This document shows positions 16,884 to 24,009 of a stretch of DNA of 32,830 nucleotides, one piece after another (the first letter of the stretch is position 1; each line of letters opens with the position of its first letter). The DNA comes from JAGSOU01 sp049974865 (GTDB lineage: Bacteria; Pseudomonadota; Alphaproteobacteria; Rhodobacterales; Rhodobacteraceae). Made by a program: the position numbers and the translations under genes. Location: assembly GCA_049974865.1 (NCBI GenBank), contig JBNGCX010000046.1, positions 1 through 32,830 on the forward strand, given 5' to 3'. The notes beneath the pieces were generated by a model that saw nothing but the letters and a program-made list of their open reading frames with translations, made no database searches and was not told the origin of the DNA.

Positions 16884-18109
16884 CCCAGACACGCCTGCCG
16901 GCCTATGCGCTGTTTGCAGGGGTGCTGGCCGCGGCCGGGCTGCCCCTCTATATCCACGCGCCGAAATTCTATGCCGATGAATACGGCGTCAGCCTCGCCG
17001 CGCTGGGCGGGCTGCTTTTCGTTCTGCGGCTGGCGGACCTGGTGCAGGACCCCGCGCTGGGCTGGCTGCAGGCCCGCCTTGGCGGGCGGCGCGGGGCGGC
17101 GATGGCGGGCACGGCGGCGCTGATGGGGCTGGCCATGCTGGGGCTGTTCGCCGTGACCCCGCCGGTGGCGCCGTTGCTGTGGTTCGGGGCGATGATGACG
17201 GTGCTGTTCACCGGCTTCAGCTTCGCCACCATCGGGTTCTATGCGCGGGGCGTGGCCAAGGCCGGGGCGCTGGGGCCCCGCGGGCATGTGCGCCTCGCCG
17301 CCTGGCGCGAGACCGGGGCGCTGATGGGCGTCAGCCTGGCCGCCGTGGCCCCCGTGGCACTGGCGCCTCTGGGCGCGCCTTTCGCCCTTTTCGCGGCCGG
17401 GTTCGCCGCGCTGGCCCTGCTTGCCGCCGCCGCGATGCGCGCGGAATGGCGGGCACAGATCGGCCCTGCCGAGCCCGGCCTGGGCCGCGTTCTGCGGGAC
17501 GCCACCGCACGCCGCCTGCTGCTGGTGGCGCTGGTCAACGCGGCACCGCTGGCCGTGACCTCGACCCTGTTCCTGTTCTTCGTGGAAAGCCGCCTCGCCG
17601 CGCCGGGCTGGGAGGGGCCGCTGCTGCTGCTCTTCTTCCTCGCCGCGGCGGGGGCGGCACCGCTCTGGGGGCGGGCGGCGATGGCCATCGGCACGCGCCG
17701 GGCGCTGCTGGCGGGGATGGCTCTGTCGGTGGCTTCCTTCGCCTTCGCCGCGACGCTGGGCGCGGGCGACGTCGTCGCCTTCACCGGGATCTGCCTGGCC
17801 TCCGGCGCCGCGCTGGGGGCGGACCTGACGCTGCTTCCCGCGCTTTTCGCCGCGCGGCTGGCCCGCATCGCGCCGCAGGCGGCTGGCGGCTTCGGGCTGT
17901 GGAGCTTCGTCAACAAGTTCACCCTGGCCTTTGCCGCCGCCATCCTGCTGCCACTGCTGGAGGGGGCGGGTTTCACCTCGGGTGGCGACAACCCGGCCGC
18001 CGCGCTGGCCCTGCTGACCATCCTCTACGCGCTGGTTCCCTGCGCGCTGAAACTCGTGGCGATCGCGCTGCTGGCCGTGACGCCGCTCAAGACGGAGCTG
18101 ACCCGATGA
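16880..18109 (+). CDS. MFS / GPH-type transporter
   Basis: The 409-residue product is almost entirely hydrophobic, with about 12 transmembrane segments. The segment LLFVLRLADLVQDPALGWL and its following RLGGRRGA loop resemble the cytoplasmic loop 2-3 motif of the glycoside-pentoside-hexuronide:cation symporters (MelB-like). It sits third in the RpoE-linked operon, overlapping both neighbours (ATGA at 16880 and at 18106). Relatives of such transporters include lysophospholipid carriers, so a lipid or lysolipid cargo is conceivable, but nothing in the sequence identifies the substrate. The first Met (MTQTRLPAY) is preceded by AGGAGG at 16867-16872. Confidence 0.85.
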   Translation: MTQTRLPAYALFAGVLAAAGLPLYIHAPKFYADEYGVSLAALGGLLFVLRLADLVQDPALGWLQARLGGRRGAAMAGTAALMGLAMLGLFAVTPPVAPLLWFGAMMTVLFTGFSFATIGFYARGVAKAGALGPRGHVRLAAWRETGALMGVSLAAVAPVALAPLGAPFALFAAGFAALALLAAAAMRAEWRAQIGPAEPGLGRVLRDATARRLLLVALVNAAPLAVTSTLFLFFVESRLAAPGWEGPLLLLFFLAAAGAAPLWGRAAMAIGTRRALLAGMALSVASFAFAATLGAGDVVAFTGICLASGAALGADLTLLPALFAARLARIAPQAAGGFGLWSFVNKFTLAFAAAILLPLLEGAGFTSGGDNPAAALALLTILYALVPCALKLVAIALLAVTPLKTELTR

Positions 18110-18669
18110 CCGGATTCGTGATCTTCCTCGCCGGGATGGCCGTGGTCCTTCTCGCCCTTCTGCTGCGCCACCGGATGTGGAGCTTTGCCGCCCAGCGGCC
18201 CGAAAACTACGCCGCCACCGCCCCGCAATTCGACCTGCGCAAGCACCTGTCGGGGCCGATCCTGTGCGAGGGGGTGATCTATGGCCCCACGGGCCGGGTG
18301 ACCTCGCGCTTCGTGGCGGATATGGAGGCCAGTTGGCAGGGCAATGTCGGCACCATGGTCGAAGAGTTCCGCTATGACAGCGGCGCTGTTCAGTCGCGCC
18401 GCTGGACGCTGATACTCGGCAATGACGGTAGTATCCGGGCCGAGGCGCCCGACGTGGTCGGGGCCGGGCATGGGCGGCAGGCGGGCGCCGGGGTGAGGCT
18501 GAACTACCGCATCCGCCTGCCCGAGGATGCCGGCGGCCATGTGCTGGATACGGTTGATTGGATGTACCTGATGGAGAACGGCGCGATCATGAACCGCAGC
18601 CAGTTCCGCAAATACGGGATCAAGGTGGCCGAGCTGGTCGCCACCATGCGCCGCAAGGAGGCCGCGTGA
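18106..18669 (+). CDS. DUF3833 lipocalin-like protein
   Basis: The 187-residue product has one N-terminal membrane anchor (about 3-22, GFVIFLAGMAVVLLALLL) without a lipobox Cys. A soluble part follows, consistent with DUF3833: FDLRKHLSGPILCEGVIYGP, GRVTSRFVADMEASW, and VDWMYLMENGAIMNRSQF-RKYGIKVAEL. Predicted topology puts the main domain in the periplasm or at the membrane face. The family is lipocalin-like in pattern, suggesting binding of a lipid-like molecule, but no function is proven. It is fourth in the operon and overlaps the transporter and SDR genes by 4 nt each. Confidence 0.8.
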   Translation: MTGFVIFLAGMAVVLLALLLRHRMWSFAAQRPENYAATAPQFDLRKHLSGPILCEGVIYGPTGRVTSRFVADMEASWQGNVGTMVEEFRYDSGAVQSRRWTLILGNDGSIRAEAPDVVGAGHGRQAGAGVRLNYRIRLPEDAGGHVLDTVDWMYLMENGAIMNRSQFRKYGIKVAELVATMRRKEAA

Positions 18670-19397
18670 GGCGCTGGGCCGGGAAACGCTACTGGCTGGT
18701 CGGCGCCTCCGAGGGGCTGGGCCGGGCCCTGGCCGAGAGGATGAGCCGCGCAGGCGTCGAGCTGGTGCTCAGCGCGCGCAACGCCGGGCGGCTGCAGACG
18801 GTGGCCGATGCGTTGCCCGGCCGGGCCTCGGTGGTGCCGGTGGACGTTTCAGACAGCGCCTCGGTCCGCGCCGCGCGCGAACAGGCGGGCGAGATCGACG
18901 GGGTGGTGATCCTCTCGGGTGTCTATTGGCCGCAGGCCGCGCAGGACTGGGATGCCGGCCAGGTCGAGGCCATGTGCGACGTCAATTTCACCGGCACGGC
19001 GCGGGTGCTGGGCACCGTCGTGCCCGGTTTCGCCGCGCGCGACCGGGGCCATATCGTTCTCACGGGCAGCCTGTCGGGCTTCCGAGGGCTGCCCGGCGCC
19101 ACCGGCTATGCCGCCTCCAAGGCGGGAGTGATGGCCATGGCCGAAGGCCTTTACGCCGACCTGCGCGACACTGCTGTGGAGGTGCAACTCGTCAACCCCG
19201 GCTTCGTCCGCACGCGCCTGACCGAAAAGAACGATTTCCGCATGCCCTTCCTGATGGAACCGGAGGCGGCGGCCGGCGTGATCTTCGAGCACATGGGCGT
19301 GGGCGGCTTCGCCCGCAGCTTCCCCGTGCCCTTCGCCTGGTTCTTCCGCGTCGGCCAGTTCCTGCCCGACTGGCTCTATTACCGCATCTTCGCCTAA
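18666..19397 (+). CDS. Short-chain dehydrogenase/reductase
   Basis: The 243-residue SDR has the nucleotide motif GASEGLG (13-19), the RNAGRL segment suggesting NADP preference, and the catalytic set Ser135, Tyr148 and Lys152 (YAASK). The C-terminal tail is hydrophobic and aromatic (FARSFPVPFAWFFRVGQFLP), which may associate with membrane or lipid. The start is probably the GTG at 18666, overlapping the DUF3833 stop as GTGA. A perfect AAGGAGG site lies at 18655-18661, and no in-frame ATG gives the expected N terminus. It is the last gene of the operon (R. sphaeroides RSP_1087 counterpart). The substrate is unknown; a fatty acid derivative is inferred from context. Confidence 0.9.
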   Translation: MRRWAGKRYWLVGASEGLGRALAERMSRAGVELVLSARNAGRLQTVADALPGRASVVPVDVSDSASVRAAREQAGEIDGVVILSGVYWPQAAQDWDAGQVEAMCDVNFTGTARVLGTVVPGFAARDRGHIVLTGSLSGFRGLPGATGYAASKAGVMAMAEGLYADLRDTAVEVQLVNPGFVRTRLTEKNDFRMPFLMEPEAAAGVIFEHMGVGGFARSFPVPFAWFFRVGQFLPDWLYYRIFA

Positions 19398-19427
19398 GCC
19401 TCTTGTCTCTGCCCGCCGAAAGGGTGA

Positions 19428-19442
19428 CAACTGACTCAGTTG
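19428..19442. promoter_or_regulatory. 15-bp perfect dyad upstream of the DUF3775 gene
   Basis: CAACTGA (19428-19434), a central C, then TCAGTTG (19436-19442) form a perfect dyad. It lies 16 nt before the ATG at 19459 and just before the GGGAGG ribosome site. Its size and symmetry suit a dimeric repressor or an RNA hairpin. No regulator is identified. Confidence 0.4.
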
Positions 19443-19458
19443 GAACGGGAGGCGAACC

Positions 19459-19776
19459 ATGCTTGAAATCAGCCCCAGGAAAGTCGTGCACATCATCTTC
19501 CTCGCCCGAGAAGACAGCGTGGGCGAGGCCGAGCTGCGCGCCTTCATCGATGCGCTGAACGAAGAGGAGCAGGCCAACCTCGTCGCGCTGACCTGGATCG
19601 GGCGCGAAACCTACGAGCCCGACGACTGGGAAGAGGCTCTGGCGACCGCCCGCGCCGAGGCCAGCACCCCCACGGCGGATTACCTGCTGGGGACGCCGCT
19701 GTTCAGCGATTACCTCGAGGACGGGCTGGAAAAGCTGGGAATCTCCCCCACCGACGAGGAGGAGGAGTTCCTCTGA
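19459..19776 (+). CDS. DUF3775 protein
   Basis: The 105-residue product is acidic and fits DUF3775: MLEISPRKVVHIIFLAREDS, AFIDALNEEEQANLVALTWI, GRETYEPDDWEEALATARAE, then a C-terminal PTADYLLGTPLFSDYLEDGL and a run of acidic residues. It is predicted soluble, mostly helical, with no signal peptide or metal motif; function unknown. A GGGAGG site precedes the ATG. It lies 61 nt after the SDR, so it could be read through from the RpoE operon or have its own control via the dyad at 19428-19442. Its 3' end is 3 nt from the convergent saccharopine gene, with no terminator between them. Confidence 0.82.
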   Translation: MLEISPRKVVHIIFLAREDSVGEAELRAFIDALNEEEQANLVALTWIGRETYEPDDWEEALATARAEASTPTADYLLGTPLFSDYLEDGLEKLGISPTDEEEEFL

Positions 19777-19779
19777 TTC

Positions 19780-20922
19780 TCAGGCTAGGTGGTCCACCAC
19801 CTGCAGGTGCTGGGCCAGCCTGTCCACGTTGTCCATCCAGCGGTCCACCAGTTTCGGGTCGCTGGGCGCGGCGCTGACGCCGGCATGGATCTCGCGGTTC
19901 AGCACCGCCTCGACGGCCAGCGACACCGGCACCGAGACCAGCCGCGCCATCGCCGTGCCGCGGGCGTCGCCCCAGGCGTCCATGACATAGGTCTTGTGAT
20001 AGACCGTCTCGCCGTCGCGGCTGACCTTCAGCGCGACGCAGAGGACCACGCGGTCGGGCTCGCCCTCGTCATAGGCGTTCTCGGCCCAGAACTGGTCGGA
20101 CATCTCGCGCATGCGCGCCTCGCCGGCCTCGCCTTCCAGCGTCTCGATTTCCTTGAACACGTTGGCCCAGGCCTCGGACCAGCCGTTCAGCCGCAGGGTG
20201 CCGCGCACGAATTCGCGCACCTTCCAGCCGGGCTCGAACCCGTATTCCGCCATGAAGGGGATCGAATCGCGGTTCGGGTAGACCTCGAACGCCTCGGGCT
20301 GCGGCAGCGGCGCGGTGTAGCTGCTGAGCGCATCCCAGGGCCGGGCGACCTCCAGCTCGTGGAAACCGCGGATCGAGCGCGAGGGCGAGCGCAGCGCCTT
20401 GAGCACGCCCAGCGGCGACCAGCTGAACTTGTAGCGGAAAGCGTTGGGGATCTTGGGCACGCCGCCGCAATAAGAGGTGAACTCGAACTCGTTATCGGGG
20501 TGATGGGTGCCCGAGTCGCGGTAATCGGCCATCAGCCAATGCGCCATCACGTGGTCGATGCCCGGGTCGAGCCCCACCTCGTTGACCAGCGCCACGCCGG
20601 CCTCGCGGGCCGCGGCGTCGAGCGCGCGCATCTCGGGCGCGATGTAGCTCGACGAGACGAAATGCGCGCCCTGCGCGATGGCGAGTTTCGCCAGCGGAAC
20701 GTGCCAGTCCGCGGGCAGCATGGAGACGACCACGTCGCCTTTCCGCAACTCGGCTTGCAGCGCGTCGATGTCGAAGGCGTGGATGCGGTCGGTCAGGTCG
20801 CCCACGGCCTCCTGCGCCTTGTCCACCGTCCGGTTCCAGACGGTCACGTCCTGGCCCGCCTCGATCAGCCGTCGCAGGCCGGGAATGGCCGAAAGGCCGG
20901 TGCCGCACCAGTGAATGGTCAT
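19780..20922 (-). CDS. Saccharopine dehydrogenase (glutamate-forming, LYS9-like) family protein
   Basis: The 380-residue product has an N-terminal Rossmann motif GTGLSAIPGLRRLIEAG and VSMLPADWH. It also has the family substrate signature NEVGLDPGIDHVMAHWLM and the saccharopine-reductase motif FTSYCGGVPKIPNAFRYKFS. It probably interconverts saccharopine with glutamate plus aminoadipate semialdehyde, using NAD(P). The start at 20922 has a perfect TAAGGAGGT ribosome site that includes the stop codon of the upstream gene, so the two are translationally linked. With the neighbour it would give lysine degradation to aminoadipate semialdehyde. Other reductases of this fold exist, but the pairing with a LYS1-like gene supports the call. 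Confidence 0.87.
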   Translation of the reverse strand: MTIHWCGTGLSAIPGLRRLIEAGQDVTVWNRTVDKAQEAVGDLTDRIHAFDIDALQAELRKGDVVVSMLPADWHVPLAKLAIAQGAHFVSSSYIAPEMRALDAAAREAGVALVNEVGLDPGIDHVMAHWLMADYRDSGTHHPDNEFEFTSYCGGVPKIPNAFRYKFSWSPLGVLKALRSPSRSIRGFHELEVARPWDALSSYTAPLPQPEAFEVYPNRDSIPFMAEYGFEPGWKVREFVRGTLRLNGWSEAWANVFKEIETLEGEAGEARMREMSDQFWAENAYDEGEPDRVVLCVALKVSRDGETVYHKTYVMDAWGDARGTAMARLVSVPVSLAVEAVLNREIHAGVSAAPSDPKLVDRWMDNVDRLAQHLQVVDHLA

Positions 20923-20933
20923 CGTCTACCTCC

Positions 20934-21986
20934 TTAGATGTTCTTGATATGCCGGTCGAATTCCGTCTTCGCGCGGCCCCAGACGCCCTGACCCAGCGCG
21001 TCCAGCGTCATCAGCGAGGGCAAGAGCTGCGCGGCGTAGTCCTGCGAGCTTTCCACCGGCAGCAGCGAGGGCAGGTTGTCGATCGCCATCACGTCCAGCG
21101 GCGGGGCGTCGTGCGTCCTGACGACCGGTTCTTCCCAGCTGGTGGCGCGGTCGTAGACCGGAACCGGGTTGTAGTCGCTGTCGGGGTCGCAGGCGATGTC
21201 GCCAACGGCGGTCAAGCGCCGCTCTGCTTCCAGGGCCGAGCGCGGCACGAAGACCGGTGTGCCGGGGCGGGCCAGGATGCAGTTGAAGAACAGGTCGTGG
21301 GTGAGGATCTCGGGGAAGGGGCCGCCATGGGCGGTCTCGGCCATGTCCCACTTGGTCACTTCGATTCCCATCGCCTCGCACAGGTCGGCCGCGCCCGTGC
21401 CCACGCGCCCCAGCGCGCCGATCACCAGGGCATTGGGCCGTTTGCCGCCCGGGTCCAGCTCGGCCGCCAGGTCCTCCAGCAGGGCCGCCTTGCCGCCATA
21501 GACGCCGACCGGGCCGCAGGTCTCGCCGCGGTTCTGCGCCGCCCAGGCCTTCAGCGTCACCGCCGCCCCGGCATAGCCCGCCCAATAGCCGAAGGCAGCC
21601 ACGCGGCGCCCGTCCTCGTCCACCAGGTATTCCAGGTCATAGAGCGTGCCGCCCCCGGCCTTGAACCGTTCCAGCAACGCCTTGCCCGAATGCTGCCCCT
21701 TGAAGGCATGGCCGAACATGATGTGGCGATGACGCAGCGGCGTGCCGTCGGCGGGCAGTTCCTTCAGCCCGAAGATGATGGCGTCGGCGGGCGCCTCGGG
21801 CCAGGCATTCTCGGCCACAATCTCGCAGCCCGCGTCGCGGTAGCCGTCGATCGGGATCGCGCGCACCGAGCTTTCCTCGACGCTCACCCGGATCCCCTTG
21901 TCGATCAGCGCCTTGGCGCCCTCGGGCGTCAGCCCGACCCGTTCCTCGTGCGGGCGCTGCTCGGCCCGGACCCAGAGATGTGTCAT
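20934..21986 (-). CDS. Saccharopine dehydrogenase (lysine-forming, LYS1-like)
   Basis: The 350-residue product matches monofunctional LYS1-type enzymes that join lysine and 2-oxoglutarate reductively to saccharopine, or the reverse. Seen are the N-terminal LWVRAEQRPHEERVGLTPEG, GLKELP with the presumed catalytic Lys75, the IMFGHAFKGQ segment with His93, the Rossmann NAD motif NALVIGALGRVGTGAADL (about 196-213) and DIACDPDSDYNP. The start at 21986 has GGAGA upstream. It is first in a two-gene operon with the LYS9-like gene 11 nt downstream and is divergent from an M20 amidase. As the cell has dapB for lysine synthesis, a catabolic or osmotic-stress role is more likely. Confidence 0.88.
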   Translation of the reverse strand: MTHLWVRAEQRPHEERVGLTPEGAKALIDKGIRVSVEESSVRAIPIDGYRDAGCEIVAENAWPEAPADAIIFGLKELPADGTPLRHRHIMFGHAFKGQHSGKALLERFKAGGGTLYDLEYLVDEDGRRVAAFGYWAGYAGAAVTLKAWAAQNRGETCGPVGVYGGKAALLEDLAAELDPGGKRPNALVIGALGRVGTGAADLCEAMGIEVTKWDMAETAHGGPFPEILTHDLFFNCILARPGTPVFVPRSALEAERRLTAVGDIACDPDSDYNPVPVYDRATSWEEPVVRTHDAPPLDVMAIDNLPSLLPVESSQDYAAQLLPSLMTLDALGQGVWGRAKTEFDRHIKNI

Positions 21987-22011
21987 GCCTTGTCTCCTGT
22001 CACTTGCCCCT

Positions 22012-22040
22012 GTCCTAGGGCATCCGCCCCGGCTTGCCAA
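22012..22040 (-). promoter_or_regulatory. Putative promoter of the saccharopine operon
   Basis: On the minus strand TTGGCA (22040-22035) and TAGGAC (22017-22012) are 17 bp apart, giving a leader of about 20 nt to the ATG at 21986. Motif inspection only. Confidence 0.4.
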
Positions 22041-22053
22041 TGCGGCCGGGGGA

Positions 22054-22082
22054 TTGAGCGCGGCCCGCCCGGGCGCTATCGC
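22054..22082 (+). promoter_or_regulatory. Putative promoter of the M20 amidase gene
   Basis: TTGAGC (22054-22059) and TATCGC (22077-22082) are 17 bp apart, giving a leader of about 20 nt to the ATG at 22110. It is back to back with the saccharopine promoter, with about 13 bp between the two -35 elements, so the two could interfere. Confidence 0.4.
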
Positions 22083-22109
22083 TGAAGGGACAACAGGAAA
22101 GGCCGCGCC

Positions 22110-23303
22110 ATGACACCCGATCCCGACCGTTTTCTCGCCGACCTTCACGCGCTGCGCCGCTTCGGGGCGCAGGGCAAGGGCGTGGTGCGCCCCGCCTATT
22201 CCGATCCCGATATCGCCGCCCGGAAATGGCTGGCAGACCGCATGGAAGAGGCCGGGCTGACCCCGCATGTGGACCCGGCGGGCAACCTTTTCGGCCTGGC
22301 AGAGGGGCCGAGCCTGCTGCTGGGCTCGCATTCCGACAGCCAGCCCGAGGGCGGCTGGCTGGACGGTGCACTGGGCGTGATCGCCGCGCTCGAGGTTGCC
22401 CGCGCCGCGCGGGCGGCGGGCGGGCCGGCGGTGTCGGTCGTCTCCTTCCAGGATGAGGAGGGGCGGTTCGGCGTGACCACCGGCTCCAACGTCTGGGCCG
22501 GGGGGCTGACGCTGGCCGAAGCCGACAAGCTGACCGATGCCGCAGGCATCAGCTTTGCCGAGGCGCGGGCTCGGATGGCCGGCATGGTCACGGGCGATTT
22601 CATCGCGCCCGACCGCTTCACCGGCTTCATCGAGATGCATATCGAGCAGGGCCCGGTGCTGGACGACGCGAGTGAGGCGGTGGGCGTGGTCAGCAACATC
22701 GTGGGCATCCGCGACATGCGCATCACCTTCGAGGGGCAGCACAACCATGCTGGCACCACGCCCATGGCGGTGCGGCGCGACGCGTTCCAAGGGCTCTGCG
22801 CCTTCTCCGAGCGGCTGAACGCAAGGCTGGCCGATGTGGTCACCCCGCAGACGGTCTGGACCATCGGCCATGTCAGCCTCTACCCCAATGCCTCGTCCAT
22901 CGTGCCGGGGCGGGCGACCTTCTCGATGCAGTGGCGCGATGGCGAGGCCGGGCGGCTGGCCGCGATGGAAGAGATCATCCGCGACACCGCCCAGATCGTG
23001 GCCGGGGAACGCGGGTTGGAACTCAGCTACGGTCCGATGCTGGGGCTGGAGCCGGTGCAGATGGACGCCCGCCTGCAAGAGGCGCTGGCCGAGGCCGCCG
23101 AGGCCGAGGCGCCGGGGCGCTGGCGGCGCATGCAATCGGGCGCGCTGCACGACGCCACCAACGTGTCGGCGCATCTGCCCACGGCCATGCTCTTCGTGCC
23201 CTCGATCAACGGGATCAGCCACAATTTCGACGAGGACACTGCCGAGGCCGATCTGGTGGTCGGGCTGAAGGTCCTGGCGGACGCGGTGGCGCGGCTGGGC
23301 TGA
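22110..23303 (+). CDS. M20 family amidase (N-carbamoyl-amino-acid / allantoate amidohydrolase type)
   Basis: The 397-residue metal-dependent hydrolase has the di-metal motifs of the hydantoinase/carbamoylase amidases: LGSHSDSQPEGGWLDGALGV (His74, Asp85), DEEGRFGVTTGSNVWAG (Glu116/Glu117), MHIEQGPVLDD and GQHNHAGTTPMAVRRD in the dimerisation domain. The C-terminal GISHNFDED supplies the last His ligand. Relatives hydrolyse N-carbamoyl-L-amino acids, allantoate, ureidoglycolate or beta-ureidopropionate; the exact substrate cannot be read from motifs. It is divergent from the saccharopine genes, hinting at nitrogen or amino-acid catabolism, and its end is 4 nt from the convergent response regulator. 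Confidence 0.9.
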   Translation: MTPDPDRFLADLHALRRFGAQGKGVVRPAYSDPDIAARKWLADRMEEAGLTPHVDPAGNLFGLAEGPSLLLGSHSDSQPEGGWLDGALGVIAALEVARAARAAGGPAVSVVSFQDEEGRFGVTTGSNVWAGGLTLAEADKLTDAAGISFAEARARMAGMVTGDFIAPDRFTGFIEMHIEQGPVLDDASEAVGVVSNIVGIRDMRITFEGQHNHAGTTPMAVRRDAFQGLCAFSERLNARLADVVTPQTVWTIGHVSLYPNASSIVPGRATFSMQWRDGEAGRLAAMEEIIRDTAQIVAGERGLELSYGPMLGLEPVQMDARLQEALAEAAEAEAPGRWRRMQSGALHDATNVSAHLPTAMLFVPSINGISHNFDEDTAEADLVVGLKVLADAVARLG

Positions 23304-23307
23304 GCGG

Positions 23308-24009
23308 TCAGGACCAGCTCACGTCGCCCAGGAAGATGTAGCCCGCCCCGTAGATCGTCTTGATCAGGCGCGGGTTCTTGGGGTCCTCGTCCAGCTTGGT
23401 GCGCAGCCGCGAGATGCGCACATCCATCGCCCGATCAAAGCTTTCGCCGGCCGCGCCGCCTAGGGATTCCTGCATCTGCTGGCGCGAGATCAGGCGCTTG
23501 GGGGCGTCGAGGAACAGCCGCAGCACCTCGCCCTCGGCATGCGAGAACGGCACCTCGCGCCCGTCGGGCGATTCCAGAACGTAGCGGTCGAAATGCGCGG
23601 CCCAGCCGTTGAACCGGGCGGTCATGGCGGCATGCGGCGCCTCGCGCCCCTTGCGCAGGCGGGCGCGCACGCGGGCCACCACCTCGGCCGGGTCGAAGGG
23701 CTTGATGATGTAGTCGTCCGCGCCCAGCTCCAGCCCCGTCACGCGGTCCTGCACCTGCGCCCGGCCCGAGATGATGATGATTGCCGCGCCCGATTCCAAT
23801 GCCAGCCGGTGCACCAGCGCCAGGCCGTCGCGGTCGGGCAGCCCCAGATCCACAAGGCAGACATCGGGCGACATGCGCGACAGCGCCGCCTCGAACTCGG
23901 TCGCGCGGGAAAAGGCGGCGGTGCGGAACCCGGCCTCCCCCAGCGCCTCGGACAGCATCTGGCGGATCTGCGGTTCGTCGTCGAGGATGGCGATCAAGGG
24001 GGCGCTCAT
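23308..24009 (-). CDS. OmpR/PhoB-family response regulator
   Basis: The 233-residue product has a receiver domain (about 4-118) with acidic pocket Asp10-Asp11, phosphoacceptor Asp54 (CLVDLGLPDRDG) and Lys103 (IIKPFD). A winged-helix DNA-binding domain follows (about 135-230), containing AEGEVLRLFLDAPKRLISRQ, DRAMDVRISRLRTKL and LIKTIYGAGYIF. It should bind direct repeats as a dimer after phosphorylation. Its start overlaps the end of the hybrid kinase gene by 4 nt, making the kinase its probable partner. Target genes are not shown by the sequence; the divergent acyl-CoA ligase operon next to the kinase is a candidate. Confidence 0.94.
   Translation of the reverse strand: MSAPLIAILDDEPQIRQMLSEALGEAGFRTAAFSRATEFEAALSRMSPDVCLVDLGLPDRDGLALVHRLALESGAAIIIISGRAQVQDRVTGLELGADDYIIKPFDPAEVVARVRARLRKGREAPHAAMTARFNGWAAHFDRYVLESPDGREVPFSHAEGEVLRLFLDAPKRLISRQQMQESLGGAAGESFDRAMDVRISRLRTKLDEDPKNPRLIKTIYGAGYIFLGDVSWS

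Noticed and set aside
21987..23222. A long minus-strand extension upstream of the LYS1-like gene across the M20 gene
   Set aside because: The frame is open only because of high GC. The real start at 21986 has a ribosome site and matches the LYS1 N terminus, and the extension is antisense to a clear amidase gene.
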